The notes: generated by a model from the letters alone, not told the origin. A DNA stretch of 64,000 bases from Candidatus Altimarinota bacterium (GCA_025210615.1 JAOARJ010000012.1:43490-107489), one strand, 5' to 3'; shown: positions 1 to 10,697, numbered from the stretch's first letter. A program made the numbers and translations.

Positions 1-570
1 AAAATTAGTTATTTATTATGAATTATTAATTTTGAACTTAAAGATTATGAAAGCAGTAGTTTATACTTTAATGCTGCTATTAAATCAGGTTATACGCCTA
101 AAGAAGATTTAGAAAGAAGACTTGCTTATAATTATTATATTTTAGAGCAAACTGAAAATATGCTTACAATATTTAAATACCTTCTTGATGAGGAAAATTC
201 TACTATTTCAGATTTTTCATTATGAATTTATCACGCTATCACAAATGATAAAAAAACTATGGCTATCAAATGGGCAAATAAGGCCAAAGAAAAATTCCCT
301 GATGAGGAGATATTTTATTGATATTTATGATGGATTTATAGAGAATTATGACAACTAGATTTAGCTCAGCAATTACTTGAAAAATGATTAGAAAAAAACT
401 CTAGAAATCCACTAATAACACTAAATTTATGATATTTATATCAAACTAAAGGAGATTATGAAAATGCCGAGAAATATTTTAGAAAAACTTATATAATAAA
501 TAGCGCTTGAGAATTCTGACTGTTAGCTAAAAATGAATTAAAAGAACTAGAAAACTTTACAAATAAATAA
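1..570 (+). CDS. TPR-repeat protein, C-terminal part (5' end outside window)
   Basis: The frame is open from the first base to TAA at 568-570 when UGA is read as glycine. The visible 189 residues are alpha-helical. Near the end they carry a canonical tetratricopeptide pattern (a repeat beginning NPLITLNLGYLYQTKGDYE followed by AEKYFRKTY), and an earlier repeat-like stretch lies around AIKWANKAKEKFPDEE. TPR proteins act as protein-protein scaffolds. Placement just ahead of a type IV pilus cluster is compatible with a PilF/PilW-like pilotin role, but that is inference. Eight or more in-frame UGA codons fall at glycine-like positions. The start lies upstream of the window. Confidence 0.7.
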
Positions 571-613
571 AAATAATTATAATCAAACTTAATTACATAA
601 TTATCTATAAATT

Positions 614-1237
614 ATGGTAGAAAAAAACAATAGATCACCTGAGCAAAATCAGCCACCGGTAAACAGAAATATAGAGGCTTGATTTGCTGATTTAGAAAAA
701 AGAATTCTCAAAGAAAAAGAGAATAAAGAAAAAAAGGCCAAAGAGCTTAGAAAACTTCTCACTTCCAAAGAGTTAAAAACATTAATAGAATGAATTAAAT
801 CTGAAGAAGCTAGAAAAAAATTAAAAATGGCTCTGGATAAAATCTGAAGAGACTTTGATCAAATATGAGATGATCCTGAAAAATTAGCTGAGCTTGCTAA
901 ATTAATCACAGAAATAAAGGATAAAAATATAGAGTCAACTCAAGAAAAATTATCAGATTTTCATAAATCGATTGATAATTATTCCCCTTCTCAAAAGAAT
1001 TATTTATCTTCAAAATTATTCTGAGATAAATTACTTAATAGAGCTGAAAATCCGCAGAACATACTTGACCAAGCATTATGACTGATTATATGAATTATTG
1101 ATAGCATTGCTGTTATTTGAAACTTTTCAAAAGATTTAATCAAGTGAATTATAACTTTGCCGAAAGATATTTATGATGAAATAGCATCAAAAAACACTAA
1201 AAAAAATCAAAAAAATGATAATAAAAATAAAAAATAA
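614..1237 (+). CDS. Hypothetical charged protein with hydrophobic C-terminal segment
   Basis: A 207-residue frame runs from ATG 614 to TAA 1235. I do not recognise the family. The first two thirds are highly charged (Lys/Glu-rich, probable coiled coil over residues 35-120). A moderately hydrophobic stretch around residues 155-180 contains ALGLIIGIIDSIAVIG, which could be membrane associated. The tail is Lys/Asn-rich. No Shine-Dalgarno is visible ahead of the ATG. It lies 43 bases after the TPR gene and just before the promoter of the pilus operon. It contains about nine in-frame UGA codons and is probably a lineage-specific protein. Confidence 0.6.
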
Positions 1238-1257
1238 GCATTAAAATAACTCATTTT

Positions 1258-1286
1258 TTGCAAATAAAAAAAAATTATGTTATTAT
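1258..1286 (+). promoter_or_regulatory. Promoter of the type IV pilus operon
   Basis: TTGCAA at 1258-1263, a spacer of exactly 17 bases, then TATTAT at 1281-1286. This places the transcript start near 1293, about 35 bases before the first pilus gene. The same TTGCAA variant of the -35 box recurs ahead of several genes in this window. Confidence 0.6.
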
Positions 1287-1327
1287 GAGTTAGATATTTG
1301 TATATTATAATCTTAAATTTCGACCTT

Positions 1328-1843
1328 ATGAATGAAACAAAAGAGGTAAAAACTAAAAAAAGTGGTTTAACACTTAGTGTAATTTTCTTTATTTTAGTTC
1401 TTGTAGTTACTGCTTGAATTAATTTCTATTCAAATAAAATTGAACAAGAAAATAATAAAACTCAAGCTAAAATTGATGAAGTTGTTGCTTCTATCAATAA
1501 TATTAAAAAAGATGAAAAAACTCAAATTTTTGAGCTAATTGAAAGAAATAAAAAAGCTCTTGATAGAAAGGCTATTTTATCTGATATTCCTAATTTTGTA
1601 GGAGTTATGAAACAAATGAGTGATACTTACAATGTAGATTTTGAATGATTCAATTATTCTAAAGGAATTGTTACTTCTCAAAGTAAAGCTATCACTAATA
1701 ATGAAAGTTTAGCTTATGAAAAAGTTGCTAAATTCATTAAAGAATACAGGGCTGATGAAGAAAGTTTATTCAATATCTTATTTATAGATGCTCTTGAATG
1801 AACAAATCAAATCAAATTTAATGTAGAACTTGAAGTGAAATAA
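1328..1843 (+). CDS. PilN-like type IV pilus assembly protein
   Basis: 171 residues. A short charged cytoplasmic N-terminus is followed by one transmembrane helix (about residues 17-35, SVIFFILVLVVTAGINFYSN), then a coiled-coil region and a small mixed alpha/beta domain. That bitopic layout, the length and the position directly ahead of a second similar bitopic protein and pilC match the PilN/PilO pair. This pair links the inner-membrane platform to the pilus machinery. The identity rests on architecture and gene order rather than a signature motif, so PilN versus PilO is tentative. First gene of the operon transcribed from the promoter at 1258. Confidence 0.6.
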
Positions 1844-1876
1844 ACTTCACTATCTTTATAATATAAAAATTTAAAA

Positions 1877-2404
1877 ATGGAAAACTTAAATGCTAAAAAT
1901 AAACTAATAGCTAATATATTGATTATTATTTCTCTATTTGTTTTAGTGTTATTCACAAAAGATGCTTATTTTAATCTTCAAAATAACAAAGAACAAAAAG
2001 AAACTCTTGCAATTCAATTAGAAGACAAGCAAAAAGAACTTAAAAAATTTGAAGAAATTAAAAATCAAATTGAAAATTCTGATAACACAGAAGTTAATAA
2101 ATATAACAAAGATTTTGCTGAAAATGAAATCATTGATTATTTATATGGTTTAACTGAAGCTGATGATTCTGGAATAAAAGTTATTTCTATGAATTTAGAT
2201 GCTGGTGAAATTAATAAACAAGGATTTATCGAATGAGAAATTAATATGAATCTTAATGTTGATAGTGAAGAAAATTTAATGACTTTAATCGGAAAATTAA
2301 ATTCTAGTGAAGACTATAAATTCTTTATTGAAAACTTAGATTATCCTTTTAATGAAGATGAGAAATTCAAAGTTACTCTTCCATTAAAAGTATACTATAA
2401 ATAA
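1877..2404 (+). CDS. PilO-like type IV pilus assembly protein
   Basis: 175 residues. One N-terminal transmembrane helix (about residues 10-28, IANILIIISLFVLVLFTKD), then a Lys/Glu-rich coiled coil (residues 35-75) and a C-terminal domain of the ferredoxin-like type expected for PilO. It lies between the PilN-like gene and pilC, 33 bases after the former, which is the usual order of the pilus inner-membrane platform. A single in-frame UGA (2234-2236) would cut the protein at 119 residues under the standard code. Read as glycine, it leaves a normal-length C-terminal domain. Family assignment rests on context and topology. Confidence 0.6.
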
Positions 2405-2430
2405 ATCCTAAATATCTAACTATAATAAAA

Positions 2431-3507
2431 ATGAATAAAGATAATAAAATTTACTTATCTAAAAAAGTTTGAGATATAGAAAAATCAAATTTTTATGAAT
2501 ACTTAGCGGTTATGATTGACTGATGAGTTAGTATTTCAAAGGCTTTAGAAAGTATTAAGAAAAAAAATAAAAATGCTTATTTTGCTGAAAGAATAGACGA
2601 AATTATCACTTTTATTGATAGTTGAGATTCTTTAAGTAAAGCGATGAAAAAAGTCCCTGATATTTTTATTGATTCTGAAACAGCTATCATTGAAGCATGA
2701 GAAAATTCATGAAGTATGTATGATTCTCTTGTAATGCTTAGTGAAACATTAAAAAATAGATATAACTTGAAGAAAAAAGTTAAAGGTTCTTTGACTTATC
2801 CTCTAATTATTATGATATTTTTAGTTATCGCTATTGGTATTGTTATGGTATATGTTATCCCTAATATCATGCCATTATTTGCTAATTCGGATACTGAATT
2901 ACCACTAGCGACTAAAGCATTAATCGCCACAAGTAGTTTTGTATCTAACAATATAATTCTAATATTACTTGTGATTATTTCAATAATATTATTTGTTGTT
3001 TGATATAAAAATACTGATTCAGGAAAAAAGACTTTTGATACAATGTTTTTAGATATGCCTTTAGTTTGAAATGTTTATAGAAATTTTATTTTAGCTAATG
3101 TAGCTGCGAATTTATGAACATTATTTGCTAGTTGAATCCCTATTACAAAAACATTAAAACTTACTTGAAGAGCAACTAATAATTATGTTTATAATAAAGC
3201 TTTTGAAGAAATAAATTTGCAAGTATCAAAATGAAATAAAATTGTAGATTCTATGATGAGTGTAAGTGAAGAAGAAGAATTATTCCCTGCTGATTTCTTA
3301 CAAATGTTATCTGTTTGAGAAAGAACTGCTACTATTGACAAAATTAGTAAAAAAATCAACGACCAATATACAAGAGAAGTACAAACTTCACTTGAAGTAC
3401 TGACAAAATGGATTGAACCAATTGCTATTTTAATAGCTTGAGTATTTGTGTTATGGTTTGCTTTTGCGATTTTCTGAGCAATTCTAAAAGTTACTCAAAC
3501 TCTATAA
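2431..3507 (+). CDS. pilC: PilC/GspF inner-membrane platform protein
   Basis: 358 residues, slightly shorter than typical PilC (about 400). It has two GspF domains. The first, near residues 20-125, contains the family phrases ALESI, SKAMKKVPDIF and ETAIIEAGENSGSM. The second, around 215-330, has NLGTLFASGIPITKTLKLT and LQMLSVGERTATIDKI. Three hydrophobic segments (about residues 125-150, 175-195, 325-350) fit the known topology. PilC recruits the assembly ATPase and is the platform on which pilins polymerise. Eleven or more UGA codons fall on family-conserved glycines such as those in AGENSG and SGIPI, which supports the UGA=Gly reading. 26 bases separate it from the PilO-like gene. Confidence 0.92.
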
Positions 3508-3534
3508 AAATTTTAAATTAAAGTAAAAAATATT

Positions 3535-4218
3535 ATGAAAAAAAACTTAAAAGCTTTTACATTAATTGAATTACTTGTTGCAATAAGCATATTTTTTGCT
3601 TTGGTTATAACTACTTATATTCCTTATGCTTTTTATCAAAATAAAGCAAAAGTTAATATAACAATAAAAGATATTTCTCAAAGTATTAATGAAGCTAGAA
3701 ATCTAGCTATAAACTGACTTGAAAGAGAAGTTACTGTTGATAGTGTTGACGAAGATTGACTTCCTATAAAAATAAAAGTCAAAAAAAATCTAAGTATTTG
3801 AATTTTATTATCAAAAACTGATAAAAACCAAATAAAATATTATTGATATCCTTATGATATGAATATTGATGATATTAAAGTACCCGAATTTAATTGAATC
3901 TTAAGCTGAACCCCTGAAGAATTAGAAGAAAATATATTTATAGTAAAATCAAATAATATATTATACCCTATTAATATAGATGAAATAAAAACTATTGATA
4001 CTTCTGTTAATACTGAGGAAGATAATGAAAATATTTTTATCTTATTTTCAGCTATCAAATGAACGCCTAGTATACATAAATTAGATACTTATAATCATAC
4101 TATCGCGCCTCTAAGTTGAGATGAAGTAAAAGTTGCTGTTTCATTTAAAAATGCTAAGCCAGGTCCACTTAGAAAAGAGCTTACTTATACACCAAAAACT
4201 AACTTAATCGATTATTAA
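3535..4218 (+). CDS. Type IV prepilin-like protein (GspH/PilE-like)
   Basis: 227 residues. A short basic leader is followed by AFTLIELLVAIS, the class III prepilin signal with Glu at position +5 after cleavage. The residue at -1 is Ala rather than the usual Gly, which still occurs in processed pseudopilins. The hydrophobic N-terminal helix spans residues 8-30. The rest is a globular domain of beta-strand character. It sits 27 bases after pilC and is the first of three consecutive prepilin-like genes, so it is either a minor pilin or the major pilin. No prepilin peptidase or assembly ATPase lies in the window. Confidence 0.8.
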
Positions 4219-4233
4219 AATAATAAAAAAATT

Positions 4234-4854
4234 ATGAAAAAATTTAATAATGCATGATTCTCTATTATTGAAATTCTAGTTTGAATATTTATTTTCACTC
4301 TAGGACTTTTATCTGTCTATTTAATGCTTCACTCTAGTGTTAGAATGAATGATTATTCAAGACATGAAATAATCGCTGCTAATTTAGCTAGAGAATCACT
4401 AGATTTGGTTAAAAATATAAGAGATACTAATTTCAGTGAACAAACTGCCTGGAACTTAATAAATCCAAATAATTATTTAGGCGATAAATTTGAATTAGAA
4501 ACTTATTATAAGATAGAAAATAATTTTGATGATAGTGTATTTGCTGTAAAAACTTCTAAAATTGATTATTTTGCTGAATGAAAAAATGAAGTAAATTCAA
4601 AGATGAAAGATTATAGATTATATTTAGACGACAAAGATAGATATATCTATGAAAATAATAGTATAAATAATAAACCTACTGAATTTTATAAATATATTAA
4701 AATAGAAAAGGCTGATTATACTGACGAAAATTGAGATTTAGTTGAGATAGATGAAAATGAAGCTCTAAGAGTTATATCAAAAGTAATCTGGACAACAAAT
4801 TGATACCATGAAGTAGAATTAAGAACAATAATAACAAACTGGAAAAAATTATAA
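4234..4854 (+). CDS. Prepilin-like minor pilin (PilV-like)
   Basis: 206 residues starting at ATG 4234. The prepilin signal reads NAGFSIIEILVGIFIF. The glycine at -1, the cleavage-site residue, is encoded by UGA, and Glu is at +5. A Tyr-rich globular domain follows, with ANLARESLDLVKNIRDT after the N-terminal helix. That phrase is typical of PilV-type minor pilins, where it is often written A...ARE.LE.vr..RD. It lies 15 bases after the previous prepilin gene in the same operon. Confidence 0.78.
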
Positions 4855-4877
4855 TTAAATCATATAATTAATTTATT

Positions 4878-5516
4878 ATGAAAAAGAATAATACTTGATT
4901 TACATTAGTTGAAGTTATCGTAGCTGTTGCTGTATTATCTATTATTATGGTGTCTGTTTTAACTTGATTTAGTATCGCATCAGATGTTAATAATAGAACA
5001 GAAGTTAGTAGAGCAATGCAAAATAATATAAAAACAGCTCTAGAAATTATATCTGAAGATATCAGGCTTAATGATATAACTTTTGAATATACTGATAAAA
5101 ATTGAGTTTTACAAAATGCTTGAACACATAAAATAACTTGAAATAATAATCATGATGAAAATGATACTCTTTATGCTTGAACTAGTGAGTATTATTTAGG
5201 TACAAAAAGTTCTTCTTGAGTATGGACTTATGATGAAGATTGTTATTGAAACCAGCAAAGAATTCCTTATAAATATTGCAGCTTAATCAAAAATGATTGA
5301 ACTCCCCTACCTATAACAAATTCTTGGGTGGATTTCACAGACCTAAAATTTTATGTATCAAATAAAACAAATGATACAGCCGGAAGACCTAAAGCAACAA
5401 TAAATTTCACGATAAGACCTTCTTTTAGAAAATGAATCAAACCTGATTTAATAAAGAAAAATATAATCAAATTACAAACAACTTTAAATAGCGAATATAT
5501 AAGACATAGTGAATAA
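4878..5516 (+). CDS. Prepilin-like minor pilin (PilW/GspJ-like)
   Basis: 212 residues from ATG 4878. The signal is NTGFTLVEVIVAVAVLSI, with the cleavage-site glycine again encoded by UGA and Glu at +5. A 25-residue hydrophobic helix leads into a region with ALEIISEDIRLNDITFEY, as in PilW/GspJ-type pseudopilins. Two cysteines around residues 120-135 could form a disulphide. Located 23 bases after the PilV-like gene. Under the standard code this gene would have no readable product because UGA is its seventh codon. Confidence 0.78.
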
Positions 5517-5553
5517 AAAATTAAAAATTTAATCTCTTTAATCTAGTAAGATT

Positions 5554-6303
5554 ATGAAAATAAGTAAAAATAATATAAAAAATAACGGCTGATATTCTAC
5601 TGTTTTAGCCTTATTACTTGTTGGTTTTATGATTATTATCACAACAGGTATTTTCAATCTTGTTATGAATGAAATGAAAGACACTAGATGAATGAGCCAT
5701 TATTTTAAAGCTTACGCTTGAGCTGAAGCTGGTATTGAATTATGACTACTAGATATCAAAAACTGAGAAGAATTAATAAATATTGATGAAAATAATCCTA
5801 AATCAGATATATTAGATTCTAAAACAAAAGTTGTTTATAATTTTGATTGATATACTGGAGAATATATAAAAAATTGATTAAAGCCTTGAGAATACGCTTT
5901 AGTTGACTTAGTTCAAGCTAAAAATCCTACACTAGTAGCAACCTGACAAATTTTATGGAATATCGTTTGAAAAGAAAATTGAATAACTTGAAAATGAAAT
6001 AGTTTCTCCCCTTATACTAACGGAAACAAAAAAACATTAAATTCATCAGATAATTTTATTTATGATACTCAAAGTATAAATGGATTTCTAAACTCATCTA
6101 TTGATAATTATTTAATAGTTTATAATCCTACATTATTTGATGTAAATTTTACTCTAAATGTATGAAACTGAGAAAAAATTTACAAAGATACTATTTGATT
6201 AAAATCTAGTTGAATTTCTGGTAAGTATAAGCAAAATCTAATATTAGATATAAATAAAAGTTGATATTTGAATTTCTTGAAATATTCTATATTCAGCTTA
6301 TAA
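5554..6303 (+). CDS. PilX-like minor pilus protein
   Basis: 249 residues. An N-terminal segment GGYSTVLALLLVGFMIIITT is followed by a helix with AGAEAGIELGLLDIKN. The combination of G-x-hydrophobic helix and AxAGxE is characteristic of PilX N-terminal domain proteins, which lack the Glu+5 of ordinary pilins. Last gene of the pilus operon: a rho-independent terminator starts one base after its stop codon. About twenty UGA codons occur in frame. Function is inferred from the N-terminal pattern and operon position. Confidence 0.7.
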
Positions 6304-6328
6304 AATCGCTTAAATAAGCGGTTTTTAT
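6304..6328 (+). terminator. Terminator of the pilus operon
   Basis: A nine-pair stem (AATCGCTTA with TAAGCGGTT, one G-U pair) is followed by a run of T. It directly follows the stop of the PilX-like gene. Confidence 0.75.
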
Positions 6329-6381
6329 TTTGTTTACATAATATATTCCCTTACTTAAAGGAAAAAAAGTCAAAAAAAAAC

Positions 6382-6409
6382 TTGCAATTATTAATTATTA
6401 AGATATATT
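6382..6409 (+). promoter_or_regulatory. Promoter of the HU gene
   Basis: TTGCAA at 6382-6387, a 16-base spacer, then TATATT at 6404-6409. The HU start codon lies about 30 bases downstream of the expected transcript start. Confidence 0.5.
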
Positions 6410-6447
6410 AAGTCTGTAAAAATTAATTTATTAATAAGTTACGAGTT

Positions 6448-6720
6448 ATGAAAAAACAAGATTTTATTAAAGCTATTGCTGCTAAAGCAAACTTAAGTCA
6501 AGATGCTGCTTCTAGAGTTGTTGCTTCTATGATTGACGTAGTTACTGATGAACTTAAAAAAGACGGTGAAGTAAACATCACTGGATTTGGTGCTTTTAAA
6601 GTATCACACAGAAGTGCTAGAAATGGTGTTAACCCTAGAACTGGTGCTAAAATCACTATCCCAGCTATGAAATCTCCTGTATTTAGAGCTGGTAAAACTC
6701 TTAAAGAAGCTATCAGATAA
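6448..6720 (+). CDS. hup: DNA-binding protein HU
   Basis: 90 residues, the standard HU length. The family signature GFGAFKVSHRSARNGVNPRT covers the beta-arm, and the conserved C-terminal phrase PVFRAGKTLKEAI is present. HU dimers bend and compact DNA. Unusually for this window, every glycine is a GGN codon and there is no in-frame UGA. This fits a heavily translated gene that avoids the slower or reassigned codon. It is monocistronic: its own promoter at 6382 and a terminator just downstream. Confidence 0.97.
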   Translation: MKKQDFIKAIAAKANLSQDAASRVVASMIDVVTDELKKDGEVNITGFGAFKVSHRSARNGVNPRTGAKITIPAMKSPVFRAGKTLKEAIR

Positions 6721-6740
6721 GAGTATACTAAACAAAATTA

Positions 6741-6769
6741 AAGCTACCTAATTCGGGTAGTTTTTATTT
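6741..6769 (+). terminator. Terminator after HU
   Basis: Stem CTACC/GGTAG with an AT-rich loop, followed by TTTTTATTTT, 25 bases after the hup stop. Confidence 0.65.
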
Positions 6770-6792
6770 TCCTTATAATCTAAAAATTATTT

Positions 6793-7506
6793 ATGCAAAG
6801 ACTTGATAAATTCATCTCAAATTTATGATACTGAAGTAGAAAACAAATCAAAAAATTATTAAAAGATGAATATGTTTTAGTAAACTGAGAATTAGCTTTA
6901 GACTGACAAATAAAAATAAACTTCTGAGATATTATTAGCGTTTGAGAAGAAAATATTGAATATAAAAAAAATTTATATTTAATTTTAAATAAACCAGCTT
7001 GATATGTAACTAGTAATAAACCAGAGGCATCTTACGCTTCTTATTTAGAATTATTAGTTGATTATCCTTATGCAAATTTAGTTAATCCTGTTTGAAGGCT
7101 TGATGCTGATTCTACTTGATTATTATTTTTGACGAATAATGGTGATTTAACTCATAATTTAATCTCCCCTAAAAAAAATTTATTCAAAAAATATCTAATA
7201 ACATTAGAAAATAATTTATCAGAAAAAGACGAAGAAAAAATAAAATCTTGAGTAACTATCAATAAAGATACTCCGAAAAAGTATCTAACAAAACCAGCAC
7301 TACTTGAAAAAATAGAAGATAAAAAATATTATATTTCTATATCTGAAGGAAAATTTCATCAAGTGAAAAAAATGTTTGAAGCTATTAACAATAAAGTTCT
7401 AACTCTTCACAGAGTCGCTATCTGAGGTTTAGAATTATGAGATTTAAAATCTTGAGAATTTCAAGAATTAAGTAGCGAGCAAATCAATGAAATTTTTAAT
7501 AAATAA
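6793..7506 (+). CDS. rRNA pseudouridine synthase, RsuA/RluB family
   Basis: 237 residues. An N-terminal S4 RNA-binding domain (residues 1-60, MQRLDKFISNLGYGSRKQIK) is followed by the catalytic domain. The RsuA/RluB/RluE signature NPVGRLDADSTGLLFLTNNG contains the catalytic Asp in GRLD. The C-terminal phrase EGKFHQVKKMFEAINNKV matches the family's EGrnhQVRRMf motif. The enzyme isomerises a uridine in rRNA. The length is closest to RsuA (16S U516), but RluB cannot be excluded. Several invariant glycines, including those in VGRLD and the S4 loop, are UGA codons. Confidence 0.9.
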
Positions 7507-7595
7507 AATCTTGTAAAAAATAAATTTTCTCTTAAAATAACTTAAATTTTTGTAAAAAATTAATAAATTAAATAAAAAATAATATTTTTAAAAAT

Positions 7596-8705
7596 ATGAA
7601 TAAAAATACTGAAAATAATAATAAAACACTTGTTTTTCACGATACTTTTTTGTATAAATGAGGTTGAGAAAGACTTATAATGATGATGTGAAAAGCATTA
7701 AACAGCAATATTGCTTCTGGTTTTTTTGATGAAAATAGTTTTGATTTAAGAAAGAATAATTTTAAATGAGAAATGATAGAAGTATCTAGCCCAATTTTTA
7801 AATCTGGATTTAGACATATAAAACTAAAATTAGCATTTTATTTCAAGACTAAATTTTTAAAAAATTATGACAATATAATTTTCTCTTGAGATTGTACTAT
7901 TGCTGTTAGAAATGCCAGAAAAGACGCTAAAAAAATCTATTATTGTCACACTCCTCCAAGATATTTATACGACCAATATGATAGATATATCAAAAAAATT
8001 AATCCTGTTTTAAAACCTATTTATATCTTGCTTGCTAAGTTATTTAAATATTTATATGAAAAAGATTTAGAAAAATTTGATTTAATTTTAACAAATTCAA
8101 AAAATACGCAAAGTAGAATTAAAAAATTCTTATGAAAAGAAAGTGAAATATTATACCCTCCTGTTGATACTGATGAGTTTAAATACATTTCTCAAAGCGA
8201 CTATTACTTGAGTTTTGCTAGAATTTCTGAGATAAAAAGAGTTGATAGGATTGTTGAAGCGTTTAAGAGAATGCCTGATAAAAAACTAATAGTTATTTAT
8301 TGAAAAAATGATCCTCAAAAAGAAGAAGTTTTTGAAATTGGTAAATGATGTAAAAATATCAAATTTATAACGCTAGAAGATAATTCTAAATTAAAAGATT
8401 ATATTTGAAACAGTATTGCTACAATTTATATCCCTGTTGATGAAGATTTCTGAATGAGTCCTGTAGAATCTATGGCATGCGGAAAACCGGTATTGTGAAC
8501 TGATGAATGAGGTCTTAAAGAAAGTATTATTCATGAAAAAACTTGATTACTTATAAATCCGCAGGCAAAAATAGAAGATATTATGGAAGCGGTAAAGTAT
8601 TTATCTCCGGAAAAATGTTTAGAGATGAAAAAAGATTGCATCTCTAGAGCAAATGATTTTGGGTTAGCTCAATTTGAAGAAAAATTAAAAAATTATATAA
8701 AATAA
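7596..8705 (+). CDS. Glycosyltransferase family 4
   Basis: 369 residues with the two-Rossmann GT-B plan. The N-terminal domain has the acceptor-side loop YKGGGERLIMMM. The C-terminal domain carries the E-x7-E motif (EDFGMSPVE, around residue 285) followed by SMACGKPVLGTDEGGLKE, which binds the nucleotide-sugar donor. The phrase SFARISEIKRVDRIVEAF is typical of GT4 mannosyl- and glucosyltransferases. It probably adds a sugar during surface glycan or glycoprotein assembly. Donor and acceptor cannot be read from the sequence. The invariant glycines of GGGERL are encoded UGA-GGU-UGA. Confidence 0.88.
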
Positions 8706-8717
8706 AATTAAAAAAAT

Positions 8718-9119
8718 ATGCTAGCAAATAATTGATTAAATAATATAAGAAATTTACAGGATAATCCAATTCCTTCTCCCTTTTTAGTTCCCAAAGAAAT
8801 TCCTTGAAAAATCAACGATATAATTTGATTATCTAATAATTTACATAGTATTGAAGATATTATTAATAACTTAGATTTTTCATGAAAAACTTCTGTTGAG
8901 GATATTTGTAATCATATAGTTGCATTAGTAAGAAGTTCCAATGAATCTAACACTAAATTTATTTTAAAAGCTTTTCAAAATATATGAATGGAAATTTCAG
9001 AATGAAGAATGTTAGAAAAAAATACAAGAACTTATTGGCAAACATGACTAGAATTATGAGAAAATAAATTAAAAAAAGAACGGAAAGAATATGATGATAA
9101 TTATAATATAACACTCTAA
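8718..9119 (+). CDS. Hypothetical small protein
   Basis: 133 residues with no family I recognise. It is mixed helical and predicted soluble, with a charged C-terminal helix (GENKLKKERKEYDDNYN). It begins 12 bases after the glycosyltransferase stop and is probably co-transcribed with it. Its stop codon lies inside the loop of the following terminator hairpin, an economical arrangement also seen at the Nudix gene near 28.4 kb. About eight UGA codons are in frame. Confidence 0.55.
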
Positions 9120-9140
9120 ATTTGGAGTGTTTTTATTTTA
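9111..9140 (+). terminator. Terminator overlapping a stop codon
   Basis: ACACTC/GAGTGT stem with the TAA stop of the preceding gene in the loop, followed by TTTTTATTTTA. Confidence 0.75.
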
Positions 9141-9148
9141 TTCAATAT

Positions 9149-9177
9149 TTGCAAATATATAAAAAATATATTATTAT
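9149..9177 (+). promoter_or_regulatory. Promoter, TTGCAA type
   Basis: TTGCAA 9149-9154, 17-base spacer, TATTAT 9172-9177. Serves the gene starting at 9211. Confidence 0.5.
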
Positions 9178-9210
9178 AGCCTATATATTATATTTATAAC
9201 TTTAAAAAGT

Positions 9211-9975
9211 ATGTCAAATCATAAATTAAATACACCCACAAAAGCTCCAGAAAATCAAGGAAGCATAGTTTCTGATGATACAATTAATACGGGTTGAGCA
9301 CAAAAAGAATACATTCCTTTTTACACATGATTGAGAGAAAAAACAGAATTTGAAAAAGCAGGACATTTTTATAATGAAAGGGTTTATAAAGTGTGTGATA
9401 AATTATGAATAGGTGATAGTATGTTAATAGAAAGAGATTTTTTTACAGAAGATGAATTTAAAAAATTTCTTCCTGGTCTTCCAGATCCTATTCTTAAATC
9501 TCTTATTAAAAAAACAGCAAGAGAATATATGGATACTGGTGAATTACCAAATGGTATGGAAGAACATTATTCAGCTATTAGAAAAAGAAAAAATACTTTG
9601 TTAGATATTATTGATTCTGATAAATTTTTAAAAGAATATGCTGAAGATTTTGTTTCTAGATGAGTTCACGGAGCTTATTCACAAGAATCTTTAGATTTTA
9701 TAAGAAAATATATGTTAGGTGAAGAAAAATTATTATCAAATAAAGAATCTGAAGAACTAGCATCAATTTTAAAACATTCAAGATGACATACAGAATATAT
9801 GTCAGCTATGATAAGTTTTTTAGAAAATGTTAATCTTAGAAAAGAAATGCTAAAAGAAATGACATTTCTAAGTTCTGAAGAAAGAGAAAAAATAGAAGCT
9901 ATGTGAACTATAGAATGAGCACATTATATAAGAAATATGGTTAGAAATTTAAACAATAGAATGGATAGTTTATAA
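9211..9975 (+). CDS. Hypothetical protein, predicted soluble and helical
   Basis: 254 residues from ATG 9211 to TAA 9973. The N-terminal 40 residues are low complexity. The rest is strongly helical and charged, with no signal peptide or transmembrane segment and no motif I can name. Only about seven glycines are UGA and several others are GGN, so it is moderately UGA-poor. It has its own promoter at 9149. Two other genes of similar unknown type (8718 and 10736) are nearby, suggesting lineage-specific housekeeping or effector proteins. Confidence 0.55.
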
Positions 9976-9990
9976 AAAACTAAATAAATA

Positions 9991-10018
9991 TTGAAAAACG
10001 AAAAAAAAAGCATATAAT
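9991..10018 (+). promoter_or_regulatory. Promoter of ppa
   Basis: TTGAAA 9991-9996, 16-base spacer, TATAAT 10013-10018. The expected transcript start is about 27 bases ahead of the start codon. Confidence 0.6.
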
Positions 10019-10051
10019 AGCGCAAGATTTTATATGTTTAACTAAATAAAG

Positions 10052-10582
10052 ATGAACTTATTTCACGATTTAAAATTAGGAAATGAAGATTTAACTGAGC
10101 TTAATGCTATTATCGAAATACCAAAAGGTTCAATGGTAAAATATGAGTTTGATAAAGCTCTGGGATGTATTATGGTTGATAGAATTGGTAGAACACCTAT
10201 GCCTTATAATTTTAATTATGGACTTTTACCTCAAACTTGGAATAAAGAAGACAATGATCCACTTGATATAATTGTTTTATCAAAAGAATCTTTTGTACCT
10301 GGATGTGTTGTTCCTTGTAGAGTTATTGGAGGATTAAAAATGATTGATAGCGGAGAGTTTGATTATAAAGTTGTTGCTGTAGCCGATGATAAATATTATG
10401 ATAGTGTAAATGATATTGCTGATTTAGATGAAAATGAAAAAGAAGATATCTATTATTATATGCAACATTATAAAGATTTACATGGTAAAGTTGTAGAATT
10501 AGAATGATGGGATGATAAAGCTGCTGCAATAAAAGTTACTAAAGACTGTCAAGATTATTATCCAGTTAAATTTCAAAAATAA
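10052..10582 (+). CDS. ppa: Inorganic pyrophosphatase (family I)
   Basis: 176 residues, the usual bacterial length. The active-site signature DNDPLDIIV (around residue 70) provides metal-binding aspartates. The flanking family features EIPKGSMVKYEFDK and MPYNFNYGLLPQTW are present, as is the later YKDLHGKVVELEGW. The enzyme hydrolyses PPi to phosphate and so drives nucleotide and amino-acid polymerisation. All but one glycine are GGN. The single UGA (10505-10507), in the conserved ELEGW, would remove the last 25 residues under the standard code. Monocistronic, with its own promoter and terminator. Confidence 0.95.
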
Positions 10583-10602
10583 TTTAAACAAAAATTAACT
10601 AA

Positions 10603-10638
10603 AAACACTTATTTTTTTATAAATTTAAGTGTTTTTTT
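10603..10638 (+). terminator. Terminator after ppa
   Basis: AAACACTTA/TAAGTGTTT stem followed by seven T. Confidence 0.7.
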
Positions 10639-10668
10639 ATTTTTTTATATAAAAAAGAAATTCAAAAT

Positions 10669-10697
10669 TTGCATTTATTTAAAAAATATATTAAACT
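10669..10697 (+). promoter_or_regulatory. Promoter, TTGCAT type
   Basis: TTGCAT 10669-10674, 17-base spacer, TAAACT 10692-10697, about 38 bases before the next start codon. Confidence 0.4.

Noticed and set aside
2234..2236. TGA as true stop giving a 119-aa PilO-like protein
   Set aside because: Reading through gives the normal domain length, and the same rule is needed for pilC directly downstream.
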